NCBI RefSeq assembly: GCF_001570365.1
Contig: NZ_BBYK01000060.1
Location: 29,671 to 93,670, forward strand
Source of the DNA: Microtetraspora fusca
Lineage (GTDB): Bacteria; Actinomycetota; Actinomycetes; Streptosporangiales; Streptosporangiaceae
DNA: 64,000 bases
Direction: 5' to 3'
Shown here: piece after piece, positions 35,479 to 43,096 of the stretch
Layout: each line of letters opens with the position of its first letter
Numbering within the stretch: the stretch's first letter is position 1
Notes under the pieces: model-generated
The model's input: only the letters and a program-made list of their open reading frames with translations
Database searches by the model: none
Told to the model about the DNA's origin: nothing
Translations under genes and position numbers: made by a program

Positions 35479-35537
35479 AACTCTCCGTTGAGGGGCGATC
35501 CGCATCGGGCGGACTCGGTTGATCTCGGGGAGGTCGC

Positions 35538-36110
35538 GTGGCACGCACGCCGGACGAGCGGTCGCGGGCAGAGATGCCCGCCGCCGACCCGTGCGTGCCC
35601 GCGATTGCCTTCGAGGTCGGCGAGCGCAGCCGGATGGCGCGGTTCGCGGCCGGCTCGCGCGTGGTCCGCTTTCTGATCGTCTGCGGATTCCTCGCCGTCG
35701 CCTGGGTGCTCGGTGTGATCTTCGGCGTCTTCGGCACGGCCCCGGCCAGTGCCGACGCGGCTCCCTCAGCGGTCGTCATCGGGTCGGTCGTCGAGGGTGG
35801 TGCCTCCATGAGGGCCGACGGTTTCCCCACGAGTGACGACGCCTCGGTCAACGCCGAAGCCATGGCCGGGCGCAACGTCGACGGGCTGACGAGTCAGTCG
35901 AAGCCCGGTTTCCCATCACCGTCCACCGCCGATCACACCTCAGGGAGCCAGGGCATGGTCCCCCAGGGGAGCGGTGGATCCATTCTGTTCGGGGACGTCG
36001 CACGTTCTTTCTCCGACGTGCGGCTCGTGGCGCTGCCCGCACCTTTGGCGGCGGCCCTTCCCCCGGTCGTGCGCACAGCGGCGGACGACCCATCCATCTC
36101 GCCTGACTGA
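35538..36110 (+). CDS. Single-pass membrane protein of unknown function
   Basis: 190 residues from GTG 35538 with GGGGAGGTCGC upstream. An Arg/Glu-rich cytosolic start of about 40 residues is followed by one transmembrane helix (FLIVCGFLAVAWVLGVIFGV, residues about 42-65) and a Ser/Pro/Gly-rich outer tail. No motif known. It precedes the chaplin-domain gene in the same direction with a 223-bp gap, so a role at the cell surface is plausible but unproven. Confidence 0.55.
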   Translation: MARTPDERSRAEMPAADPCVPAIAFEVGERSRMARFAAGSRVVRFLIVCGFLAVAWVLGVIFGVFGTAPASADAAPSAVVIGSVVEGGASMRADGFPTSDDASVNAEAMAGRNVDGLTSQSKPGFPSPSTADHTSGSQGMVPQGSGGSILFGDVARSFSDVRLVALPAPLAAALPPVVRTAADDPSISPD

Positions 36111-36333
36111 TCCCGCCATCACGCCGGTCCTGCTCATCGAACGTCGGACCGGTGGCGGAGCACGCCCTGCGACGGCCTCGGCTCCTCTGAGCCGCATCGT
36201 CTGCGCTGCTCCGTGCGGGTGACGCGAGTTTCTTCTCCCAATCACTCATGACGGCCCACGGCCCCGCTGTGCCCGGCCGCACTCCGTCATGGGCCTGTCA
36301 GGAAATCCCCCAGAGAACCTAGGAGCATCCATC

Positions 36334-38028
36334 ATGCGAACGTGGGCTAAGGGTTCGACCCCCGTGGCGCTTCTCGCCGTCGGTGTCCTGTCCCTCGGCA
36401 GCGGTACGGCTTTCGCCGACACCGACGGCCGCGGCTCGATCGGCGGCGGCAACCAGCTCAACCTCCCCATCTCGCTTCCGATCGACATCAGCGGCAACGC
36501 GGTCGGCGTCGCCGGTGACTCGACCGCCTCCTCGCGGGGCGGGGCGTCGGTCGTCAACAGCGGCCAGGGCGGCGCCGGCGGCAACACCACGAACGGCGAG
36601 AACAGCATCCTCGGCGGCAACCAGGTGGTCGCGCCGATCAACGCGCCGATCAACGCCTGCGGCAACGCGATCGCGATCTTCGGCGACGCCACCGCGGGGT
36701 GCAGGGGCGGCGCGTCCGTCAAGAACTCCGGCTCGGGCTCCGGCTCCGGCGGCAACCGGACCTCCGGCCGTTCCTCGATCCTGGGCGGCAACCAGGTGGT
36801 CGCGCCGATCAACGCGCCGATCAACCTGTGCGGCAACTCGGTCGGCGTCCTCGGCGAGGCGTTCTCCGGGTGCAAGGGCGGCGCCTCGGTGAGCAACGGC
36901 GGCGGCAAGGGCGGCCACAAGGGCTACCGCGGCCACGGCCGCTGGAGCGGCGGCGGAGCGGGCGGCAACATCACGAGCGGTGAGCACGGCATCCTCGGCG
37001 GGAACCAGATCGTCGCGCCGATCACCGCGCCCATCGACCTGTGCGGCAACGCCGTCGGCAACAGCAAGGCAGGGTGCGAGGGTGGCTCGTCCGTGAAGAA
37101 CTCAGGGGCCGGCGCGGGCGGCAACATCACCTCGGGCCGTTCCTCGATCCTGGGCGGCAACCAGGTGGTCGCGCCGATCAACGCGCCGATCAACATCTGC
37201 GGCAACTCCGTCGGCGTCCTGGGCGACGCCTTCTCCGGGTGCAAGGGCGGCGCTTCGGTGACCGGCGGCGGCAAGGGCAACGGCGCCGGCCGCAACGTGA
37301 CGAGCGGCGCGCAGAGCATCCTGGGCGGGAACCAGATCGTCGCGCCGATCACCGCGCCCATCAACGCCTGCGGCAACGCCGTGGCCGTGCTCGGCGACGC
37401 CAAGGCCGGCTGCAAGGGCGGGGCCTCCGTCACCGGCGGCACCGGGGGCGGCCGCAACGTGACGAGCGGCGCGCAGAGCATCCTGGGCGGCAACCAGATC
37501 GTCGCCCCGATCAACGCGCCGATCAACCTGTGCGGCAACGCGGTCGCCGTTCTGGGTGACGCCGCCGCCGGGTGCCTCGGCGGCGCGAGCGTGGGCGGCC
37601 AGCAGCACGGCCGTACGACCTGGCACAGCACCTGGAACAAGAAGCGCAAGGGCTCGCACAAGGTGCACATGGGCGGGATGCTCTCCACGATGCCGATGGT
37701 TCCCGGCGTTCCGGACAGCGGCCTGCTGCCCGCCACCGCCGAGTCGCCGGCCCGTACGGCCTCGGGCAAGGGCGGCGCCGCCGCGGCGCTCGCCCCGGTG
37801 ACCGGCCTGGTCGGCTCGCTGCCCGTCGCGGACTCCCTCGGCGGGACGCGCGAGATCCTTCCGCTCGGCAACCTCGGCAACCTCGGCCTGATGAGCGCCG
37901 AGGAGCCGGTCGGCGTGACCGGGATGAACCCCGGCTCCCTGATCGCCCTGGCCCTGGGCGCCATGTTCGCCGCCTCGGCCACCATGTTCGCGGTCGTGCG
38001 CCGGCTGCGCCCGCGCGGCCAGCGGTAG
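36334..38028 (+). CDS. Seven-unit chaplin-domain surface protein with C-terminal membrane anchor
   Basis: 564 residues from ATG 36334 (AGGAG upstream). A Sec signal covers residues 1-28 (SGTAFA). Seven chaplin-like units begin near residues 36, 89, 148, 219, 271, 329 and 383. Each reads like SILGGNQVVAPINAPINxCG, followed by NSVGVLGDAxxGCKGGASV with two Cys. In unit 1 both Cys are replaced (DISGNAV, SSRGG), and unit 4 is shortened (NAVGNSKAGC). Gly-rich linkers join them, one with a basic GHKGYRGHGRW. A hydrophobic helix near the end (SLIALALGAMFAASATMFAV) with a basic tail replaces the LAxTG sortase signal of long Streptomyces chaplins. Chaplins form amphipathic amyloid coats on aerial hyphae; a similar coat role is likely. 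Confidence 0.88.
   Translation: MRTWAKGSTPVALLAVGVLSLGSGTAFADTDGRGSIGGGNQLNLPISLPIDISGNAVGVAGDSTASSRGGASVVNSGQGGAGGNTTNGENSILGGNQVVAPINAPINACGNAIAIFGDATAGCRGGASVKNSGSGSGSGGNRTSGRSSILGGNQVVAPINAPINLCGNSVGVLGEAFSGCKGGASVSNGGGKGGHKGYRGHGRWSGGGAGGNITSGEHGILGGNQIVAPITAPIDLCGNAVGNSKAGCEGGSSVKNSGAGAGGNITSGRSSILGGNQVVAPINAPINICGNSVGVLGDAFSGCKGGASVTGGGKGNGAGRNVTSGAQSILGGNQIVAPITAPINACGNAVAVLGDAKAGCKGGASVTGGTGGGRNVTSGAQSILGGNQIVAPINAPINLCGNAVAVLGDAAAGCLGGASVGGQQHGRTTWHSTWNKKRKGSHKVHMGGMLSTMPMVPGVPDSGLLPATAESPARTASGKGGAAAALAPVTGLVGSLPVADSLGGTREILPLGNLGNLGLMSAEEPVGVTGMNPGSLIALALGAMFAASATMFAVVRRLRPRGQR
36438..37590 (+). repeat. Seven tandem chaplin-unit repeats in DNA
   Basis: Units of about 110-125 bp recur every 155-215 bp. 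GGCAACCAGGTGGTCGCGCC or its near variants appear in units 2-7. The high nucleotide identity (units 3 and 5, units 6 and 7) suggests recent duplication or gene conversion. Confidence 0.85.
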
Positions 38029-38080
38029 GGACACCCACGCGCTCGTCACGGAGTGCACACGTGGACGAGCAGAGGGACTT

Positions 38081-38116
38081 CTCCTCCCCGGAGGATGGAT
38101 GACATCCGGGGAGGAG
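38081..38116. terminator. Terminator hairpin after the chaplin gene
   Basis: CTCCTCCCCGGA (38081-38092) pairs perfectly with 38105-38116 across a 12-base loop, 53 bases after the stop. It separates the chaplin gene from the convergent DUF5703 gene. Confidence 0.75.
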
Positions 38117-38123
38117 GGGCTTC

Positions 38124-38180
38124 GTCTCGGCTCTGAGACCCGGGCTCTGTGAGTCTCGGCTCTGAGAGTCCCGGCTCAGA
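38124..38180 (+). repeat. Short tandem repeat, four copies of about 14 bp
   Basis: GTCTCGGCTCTGAGA occurs exactly at 38124-38138 and 38153-38167. Related copies CCCGGGCTCTGTGA (38139-38152) and GTCCCGGCTCAGA (38168-38180) fill and follow the space. It lies in the convergent gap between the chaplin and DUF5703 genes and does not encode a plausible protein. Confidence 0.6.
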
Positions 38181-38338
38181 AGGGAGGGGCGCGCCGCCGC
38201 CCCTCAAGGCCGGTACGGCGAAGCGATGAAGAGCTTGCCCGCTCCGGGGGCGCGGCCCGGGGCGGGCAATGCCATGCCCGATCGCCGTGCCCGGTTCCCG
38301 CCCGAAGCGAGTCGCCCGCGGATCAGCACAGGGCGTGG

Positions 38339-38524
38339 TCACATGGTGCGGACGACACGTATGATCTTGCGGCGCAGTCGGACGCGCCTGCTTCCGTCGG
38401 GATAAAGTCGCAGCCGGTCCAGTTCCCAGCTTCCGTACTCGGCATGCTCCGTGAGAACCTGCCTGGCGGCCTCGCGTGAGGTCCCGCAAGGCAGATACAG
38501 GTCCTTGTAGGAGTAGTCCAGCAC
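38339..38524 (-). CDS. DUF5703-family small protein
   Basis: 61 residues from GTG 38524, with GGAG nine bases before. The sequence DYSYKDLYLPCGTSREAARQ and then LTEHAEYGSWELDRLRLYPDG matches DUF5703, a small conserved actinobacterial family of unknown function. It ends in a very basic tail (RRVRLRRKIIRVVRTM). It diverges from topA, the arrangement seen in related genomes. Confidence 0.8.
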   Translation of the reverse strand: MLDYSYKDLYLPCGTSREAARQVLTEHAEYGSWELDRLRLYPDGSRRVRLRRKIIRVVRTM

Positions 38525-38769
38525 AGCGATTAGTCTCCGAGAGTGTGTTAGGGGAACGCGCCTGGCTCTATTCTGCGTCCTTGCGGATAGAAGGTCCAGG
38601 TGAGTTACACACGGGGACCTGACCGGGTAGCCCGAGGGGGAAGGACATCCGGTGACGGGTTACCGTCGAGACGGTCCCGTGGCCGGGCAAGGGTCGGCCG
38701 AGCCTGTGATGGCGGCCGTCCCGACCGGGGACACGGGGAACGACAGGGAACAGCGAGGTAGGAAGCAGC
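38525..38769. promoter_or_regulatory. Divergent promoter region of topA and the DUF5703 gene
   Basis: 245 bases. No strong inverted repeat was found. The AT-richer part near 38525-38600 is the likely place for both promoters. Confidence 0.35.
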
Positions 38770-41451
38770 GTGCCAGCCAAGGACGGCAACGCCGGCGCAA
38801 CCCGCCTGGTGATCGTCGAGTCGCCTGCCAAGGCGAAGACCATCGCCGGGTACCTCGGGCGCGGCTACATCGTGGAGTCCAGCATCGGCCACATCCGTGA
38901 CCTCCCGGAGAAGGCCGACGACATCCCTGAAAAGTACAAAGGTGAGGCGTGGGCCCGTCTGGGGGTGAACGTCGACCATGAGTTCGAGCCGCTCTATGTG
39001 GTCAACCCGGACAAGAAGTCCCAGGTTTCCAAACTGAAGCAGCTCCTCAAGGACGCCGACGAGCTTTACCTCGCCACCGACGAGGACCGCGAGGGCGAGG
39101 CGATCGCCTGGCATCTGCGCGAGGTGCTGAAGCCGAAGGTGCCGGTGCACCGGATGGTCTTCCACGAGATCACGCCGCAGGCGATCCAGGAGGCCGTCGC
39201 CAGTCCCCGCGACCTGAACCTGCGGCTCGTCGACGCGCAGGAGACCAGGCGCATCCTCGACCGGCTGTACGGCTACGAGGTCAGCCCGGTCCTGTGGAAG
39301 AAGGTCAAGCCCCGGCTGTCCGCCGGTCGCGTGCAGTCCGTGGCGACCCGGCTCGTGGTCGAGCGTGAGCGCGAGCGGATGGCCTTCACCGCCGCCGCCT
39401 ACTGGGACCTGCAGGCCCTCTTCGACACGGGCAGGGACGAGGACCCGCGCCGGTTCGGCGCCACGCTGTCCTCCGTGGACGGCAGGCGGGTCGCGCAGGG
39501 CCGTGACTTCGCCTCCACCGGCGCGCTCAAGAGCGCGGACGTCCTCCACCTGGACGAGGCCGCCGCCGGCGCGCTGGCCGCCCGCCTGGAGAACGCGTCC
39601 TTCTCCGTCACGTCCGTCGAGCGCAAGCCGTACACGCGCAAGCCGTACGCGCCGTTCCGTACGACGACGCTGCAGCAGGAGGCGAGCCGCAAGCTCGGCT
39701 TCTCGGCGAAGTACACCATGCAGATCGCGCAGCGGCTGTATGAGAACGGCTTCATCACGTATATGCGTACCGACAGCATCACGCTGTCGGAGACCGCCGT
39801 CGCCGCCGCGCGCGGCCAGGCCATCAAGCTGTACGGCTCCGCGTACGTGCCGGACAAGCCGCGCGTCTACACGAGCAAGGTCAAGAACGCGCAGGAGGCG
39901 CACGAGGCGATCCGCCCGTCGGGCGAGGAGTTCCGCACGCCCGGCGAGACCGGCCTGTCGGGGGACATGTTCCGCCTGTACGAGCTGATCTGGCAGCGCA
40001 CGGTCGCCTCCCAGATGAAGGACGCGGTCGGCGAGTCGGTGTCCGTCAAGGTCGGCGGCACCTCCAGCGCCGGCGAGAAGGCCGAGTTCGGCGCGACCGG
40101 CCGCACGATCACTTTCCACGGCTTCCTCAAGGCGTACGTCGAGGGCGCGGACGACCCCTCGACCGACCGGGACGACGCCGAGAAGCGGCTGCCCAACCTG
40201 TCGGAGGGCGAGCGGCTGACCGCGGCCGAGCTGAACGCGCTGGCCCACTCCACCAAGCCGCCGGCCCGCTACACCGAGGCGTCGCTGGTCAAGGAGCTGG
40301 AAGACCGCGAGATCGGCCGCCCGTCGACGTACGCGTCGATCATCGGCACGATCCTGGACCGGGGATACGTGTTCAAGAAGGGCACCGCGCTGGTGCCGTC
40401 CTTCCTCGCGTTCGCCGTGGTCAACCTGCTGGAGCAGCACTTCGGCAACCTGGTCGACTACGACTTCACCGCCGACATGGAGAAGGTCCTCGACGACATC
40501 GCGAACGACCGCGCCGAGCGGGTGCCGGAGCTGCGCCGGTTCTACTTCGGCGGCGACGGCGACGAGGGCCTCAAGGAGATGGTCACCGACCTGGGCGAGA
40601 TCGACGCCAAGGAGATCAGCTCCTTCCCGATCAGGGGCAGCGACATCGTGATCCGGGTGGGCCGCTACGGCCCCTACCTCGACCGCGACGGCGCCCGGGT
40701 CAACGTGCCCGAGGACATGACGCCCGACGAGCTGACCGCCGAGAAGGCCGAGGAGCTCTTCGCCCGGCCGAGCGGCGACCGCGAGCTGGGCAAGGACCCG
40801 GTCACCGGCAACGTCATCGTGGCCAGGAGCGGCCGGTTCGGCCCGTACGTCACGGAGGTGCTGCCGGAGGAGCCGGCGCCCGCCGAGGGGAAGAAGCGGG
40901 TCAAGAAGGCCGACGTGCCCAAGCCGCGGACCAGCTCGCTCTTCAAGTCCATGTCGCTGGACACCATCACGCTCGAACAGGCGCTGATGCTGCTGGCGAT
41001 CCCCCGGGTCGTCGGGGAGATCGACGGCGAGGAGGTGACCGCGCAGAACGGCAAGTTCGGGCCCTACATCAAGAAGGGCACCGACTCGCGCTCGCTGGCC
41101 TCCGAAGAGGACCTGCTGACGGTCACGATCGACCAGGCCAAGGAGCTGTTCGCGCAGCCCAAGGCCCGGGGCAGGGGCCGGGCCGCGGCCGCTCCGCCGC
41201 TGCGTGAGCTGGGCGAGGACCCGAACTCCAAGAAGCCGATCGTGGTGAAGGAGGGCCGGTTCGGTCCGTACGTGACCGACGGCGAGACCAACGCCTCGCT
41301 GCGCAAGGGCGACACGGTCGAGGACATCACGACCGAGCGGGCCGCCGAGCTGCTGGCGGAGCGCCGCGAGCGGGCACCGGCGCCCAAGCGGACGACCACC
41401 CGGAAGGCGCCCGCGAAGAAGGCCGCGGCCAAGTCCACCACGAAGTCCTAG
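38770..41451 (+). CDS. topA: DNA topoisomerase I (type IA)
   Basis: 893 residues from GTG 38770, with AGGTAGGAAG upstream. The Toprim domain begins LVIVESPAKAKTIAGYLGRG and includes TDEDREGEAIAWHL. The active-site Tyr is in GFITYMRTDSI (Tyr about 331). Four C-terminal GxFGPY repeats (RYGPYLD, RFGPYVTE, KFGPYIKKG, RFGPYVTDG) replace the zinc fingers of the E. coli enzyme, as in other actinobacteria. A Lys/Ala tail (APAKKAAAKSTTKS) favours DNA binding. It relaxes negative supercoils and is normally essential. It ends in a strong hairpin. Confidence 0.97.
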   Translation: MPAKDGNAGATRLVIVESPAKAKTIAGYLGRGYIVESSIGHIRDLPEKADDIPEKYKGEAWARLGVNVDHEFEPLYVVNPDKKSQVSKLKQLLKDADELYLATDEDREGEAIAWHLREVLKPKVPVHRMVFHEITPQAIQEAVASPRDLNLRLVDAQETRRILDRLYGYEVSPVLWKKVKPRLSAGRVQSVATRLVVERERERMAFTAAAYWDLQALFDTGRDEDPRRFGATLSSVDGRRVAQGRDFASTGALKSADVLHLDEAAAGALAARLENASFSVTSVERKPYTRKPYAPFRTTTLQQEASRKLGFSAKYTMQIAQRLYENGFITYMRTDSITLSETAVAAARGQAIKLYGSAYVPDKPRVYTSKVKNAQEAHEAIRPSGEEFRTPGETGLSGDMFRLYELIWQRTVASQMKDAVGESVSVKVGGTSSAGEKAEFGATGRTITFHGFLKAYVEGADDPSTDRDDAEKRLPNLSEGERLTAAELNALAHSTKPPARYTEASLVKELEDREIGRPSTYASIIGTILDRGYVFKKGTALVPSFLAFAVVNLLEQHFGNLVDYDFTADMEKVLDDIANDRAERVPELRRFYFGGDGDEGLKEMVTDLGEIDAKEISSFPIRGSDIVIRVGRYGPYLDRDGARVNVPEDMTPDELTAEKAEELFARPSGDRELGKDPVTGNVIVARSGRFGPYVTEVLPEEPAPAEGKKRVKKADVPKPRTSSLFKSMSLDTITLEQALMLLAIPRVVGEIDGEEVTAQNGKFGPYIKKGTDSRSLASEEDLLTVTIDQAKELFAQPKARGRGRAAAAPPLRELGEDPNSKKPIVVKEGRFGPYVTDGETNASLRKGDTVEDITTERAAELLAERRERAPAPKRTTTRKAPAKKAAAKSTTKS

Positions 41452-41454
41452 CCC

Positions 41455-41482
41455 GTCGAGCCCCCGCCACCGGGGGCTCGAC
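41455..41482 (+). terminator. topA terminator hairpin
   Basis: GTCGAGCCCCCG (41455-41466) and CGGGGGCTCGAC (41471-41482) form a perfect 12-bp stem with a 4-base loop, directly after the topA stop. Confidence 0.8.
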
Positions 41483-41540
41483 GCGCTCCTCTGGGATCGC
41501 TCCGTAGGATCGTCCGGCAGCGGAGCGAGGGGAGTAGGCC

Positions 41541-42938
41541 GTGGGGTTCATGATCACGATCCTGGCCGTCGTGGTCGTCGTGCACTACTACCTGTGGCGG
41601 CGGCTGGTCAGGCCGACCACCCGCCCGGGGAGCGTGCCGCGTCGCGTGCTCACGTGGGGGCTCGTCCTGCTCGTGTTCCTGCTGCCGCTGAGGACCATCG
41701 GTAGCCAGGTCTTCGGGATGTCGTTCGAGCGTGTCATCGCGTGGCCCGGCTACATGTGGCTGGCGATCATGTTCTATCTCGTCGTGTTCACGGTGGCCCT
41801 GGAGATTCCCCGGGCGCTCGCCCTGCTGATGGCCAGACGCCGCGAGAATTCGCGTGGGGCTGTGGAAACTCGTGAGCCTGTGGATTCTGCTGGCCTTGCC
41901 GGATCTGCTGGTTCACCCGGTTCTGTCGTTTCAGGCGGTCCTGTGCTCGGATCGCCTGGCGGGACGGGGCCGTCCACCGGAGCTGGAACGTCGAGCGCCT
42001 CGGCGATATCCACAGGCCCGGTCACAGTTGCCGGCTCGGCAGAATCCGCGGACCTGGTCGCATCCACCGCCTCGGCGATATCCGCCGGCCCGAGAACGTC
42101 CCGGGTCGACCGGCGGGTGTTCATCGCGCGTACGGCCGCCACGATCGCGAGCGTCGGGGCACTGGCCACGGTCGGGTACGGCATGCGAACGGCGATGGGC
42201 GACCCGGTGATCGAGCGGATCCCCGTGCGGCTGCCCCGGCTGGACCCGCGGATGAGCGGGCTGCGGTTCGCCGTGGTCAGCGACATCCACCTCGGGCCAC
42301 TGACCGGGAAGGGGCACACCGATCGCATCGTCCGGATGATCAACGGCCTCGAGGCGGACGTGGTCGCGATCGTCGGCGACCTGGTGGATGGGACGGTCGC
42401 CGAGCTCGGGCCGCTGGCCGCGCCGCTGCGCCACCTCGAGTCCCGCTACGGGGCATATTTCGTGACCGGCAACCACGAGTACTACACGTCCAAGGGTCCC
42501 CAGGAGTGGATCGAGGAGCTGAACTCCCTCGGCGTGCGGTCGCTGCGCAACGAGCGGGTGGAGATCGCCCACGCGGGAGCCGTACTGGACCTCGCGGGGG
42601 TCAACGACCTGAACGGGACGCCGTCCGGGGACGGCCCCGACCTGAAGAAGGCTCTGGGCGGGCGGGAGAGCGGACGGCCGGTCGTGCTGCTCGCGCATCA
42701 GCCCGTGCAGGTCCGGCAGGCCGCCGGGTACGGCGTCGATCTCCAGTTGTCCGGGCACACCCACGGCGGGCAGATGGTGCCGTTCAACCTGGCGGTCCCC
42801 CTGCAGCAGCCGGTGGTCGCCGGGCTGGACCGGGTGGACGGCACGCAGATCTACGTGACCCGGGGTGCGGGCTACTGGGGGCCGCCGGTCCGGGTCGGCG
42901 CGCCGCCGGAGATCACCCTCATCGAGCTTCGCGCCTGA
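41541..42938 (+). CDS. Membrane-anchored metallophosphoesterase (YkuE-like)
   Basis: 465 residues from GTG 41541 (GAGGGGAGTAGG upstream). Helices cover residues about 3-17, 33-52 and 70-95. A low-complexity Gly/Ser/Thr/Pro linker (about 110-190), unusual for the family, precedes a twin-arginine-like RRVFIARTAATIASVG segment. The calcineurin-like domain (about 235-465) has all metal ligands: VVSDIHLG, GDLVDG, TGNHEYY, LAHQP and SGHTHGGQ. YkuE-type enzymes act on phosphodiesters or lipid-linked phosphates outside the membrane; the substrate here is unknown. Confidence 0.85.
   Translation: MGFMITILAVVVVVHYYLWRRLVRPTTRPGSVPRRVLTWGLVLLVFLLPLRTIGSQVFGMSFERVIAWPGYMWLAIMFYLVVFTVALEIPRALALLMARRRENSRGAVETREPVDSAGLAGSAGSPGSVVSGGPVLGSPGGTGPSTGAGTSSASAISTGPVTVAGSAESADLVASTASAISAGPRTSRVDRRVFIARTAATIASVGALATVGYGMRTAMGDPVIERIPVRLPRLDPRMSGLRFAVVSDIHLGPLTGKGHTDRIVRMINGLEADVVAIVGDLVDGTVAELGPLAAPLRHLESRYGAYFVTGNHEYYTSKGPQEWIEELNSLGVRSLRNERVEIAHAGAVLDLAGVNDLNGTPSGDGPDLKKALGGRESGRPVVLLAHQPVQVRQAAGYGVDLQLSGHTHGGQMVPFNLAVPLQQPVVAGLDRVDGTQIYVTRGAGYWGPPVRVGAPPEITLIELRA
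41997..42092 (+). repeat. 24-bp direct repeat inside the metallophosphoesterase linker
   Basis: GCCTCGGCGATATCCACAGG (41997) recurs at 42069 with CGCCGG in place of CACAGG, 72 bases apart and in frame. It encodes ASAISTGP and ASAISAGP, showing that the linker grew by in-frame duplication. Confidence 0.7.
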
Positions 42939-43096
42939 CCGCCCCGGCGCCCGCGCGGGCCGGAAATATGGGGCCGTTCCTGGCATCCGTCCTGCGGGAC
43001 AGGTCGGGACGTACTACCCTCAGGCGACGAGCGGGCGGAAAACCGGCCCCCTCACACCCTTCTCCCGCCCAGCGAGCACCTGGATACGCTGACATC

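Noticed and set aside
36438-37590. CRISPR-like periodic repeat
   Set aside because: Units are about 110-125 bp, in frame and encode chaplin domains; no short repeat/spacer structure or cas gene exists.
36319-38058. Long antisense frames across the chaplin gene
   Set aside because: Their repeats are just the complement of the chaplin units; the plus frame has signal peptide, Cys pattern and ribosome site.
42506-43096. N-terminal extension of the MFS-tmk frame into the metallophosphoesterase gene
   Set aside because: The first 197 codons overlap a well-supported gene in another frame; the transporter fold begins right after ATG 43097.
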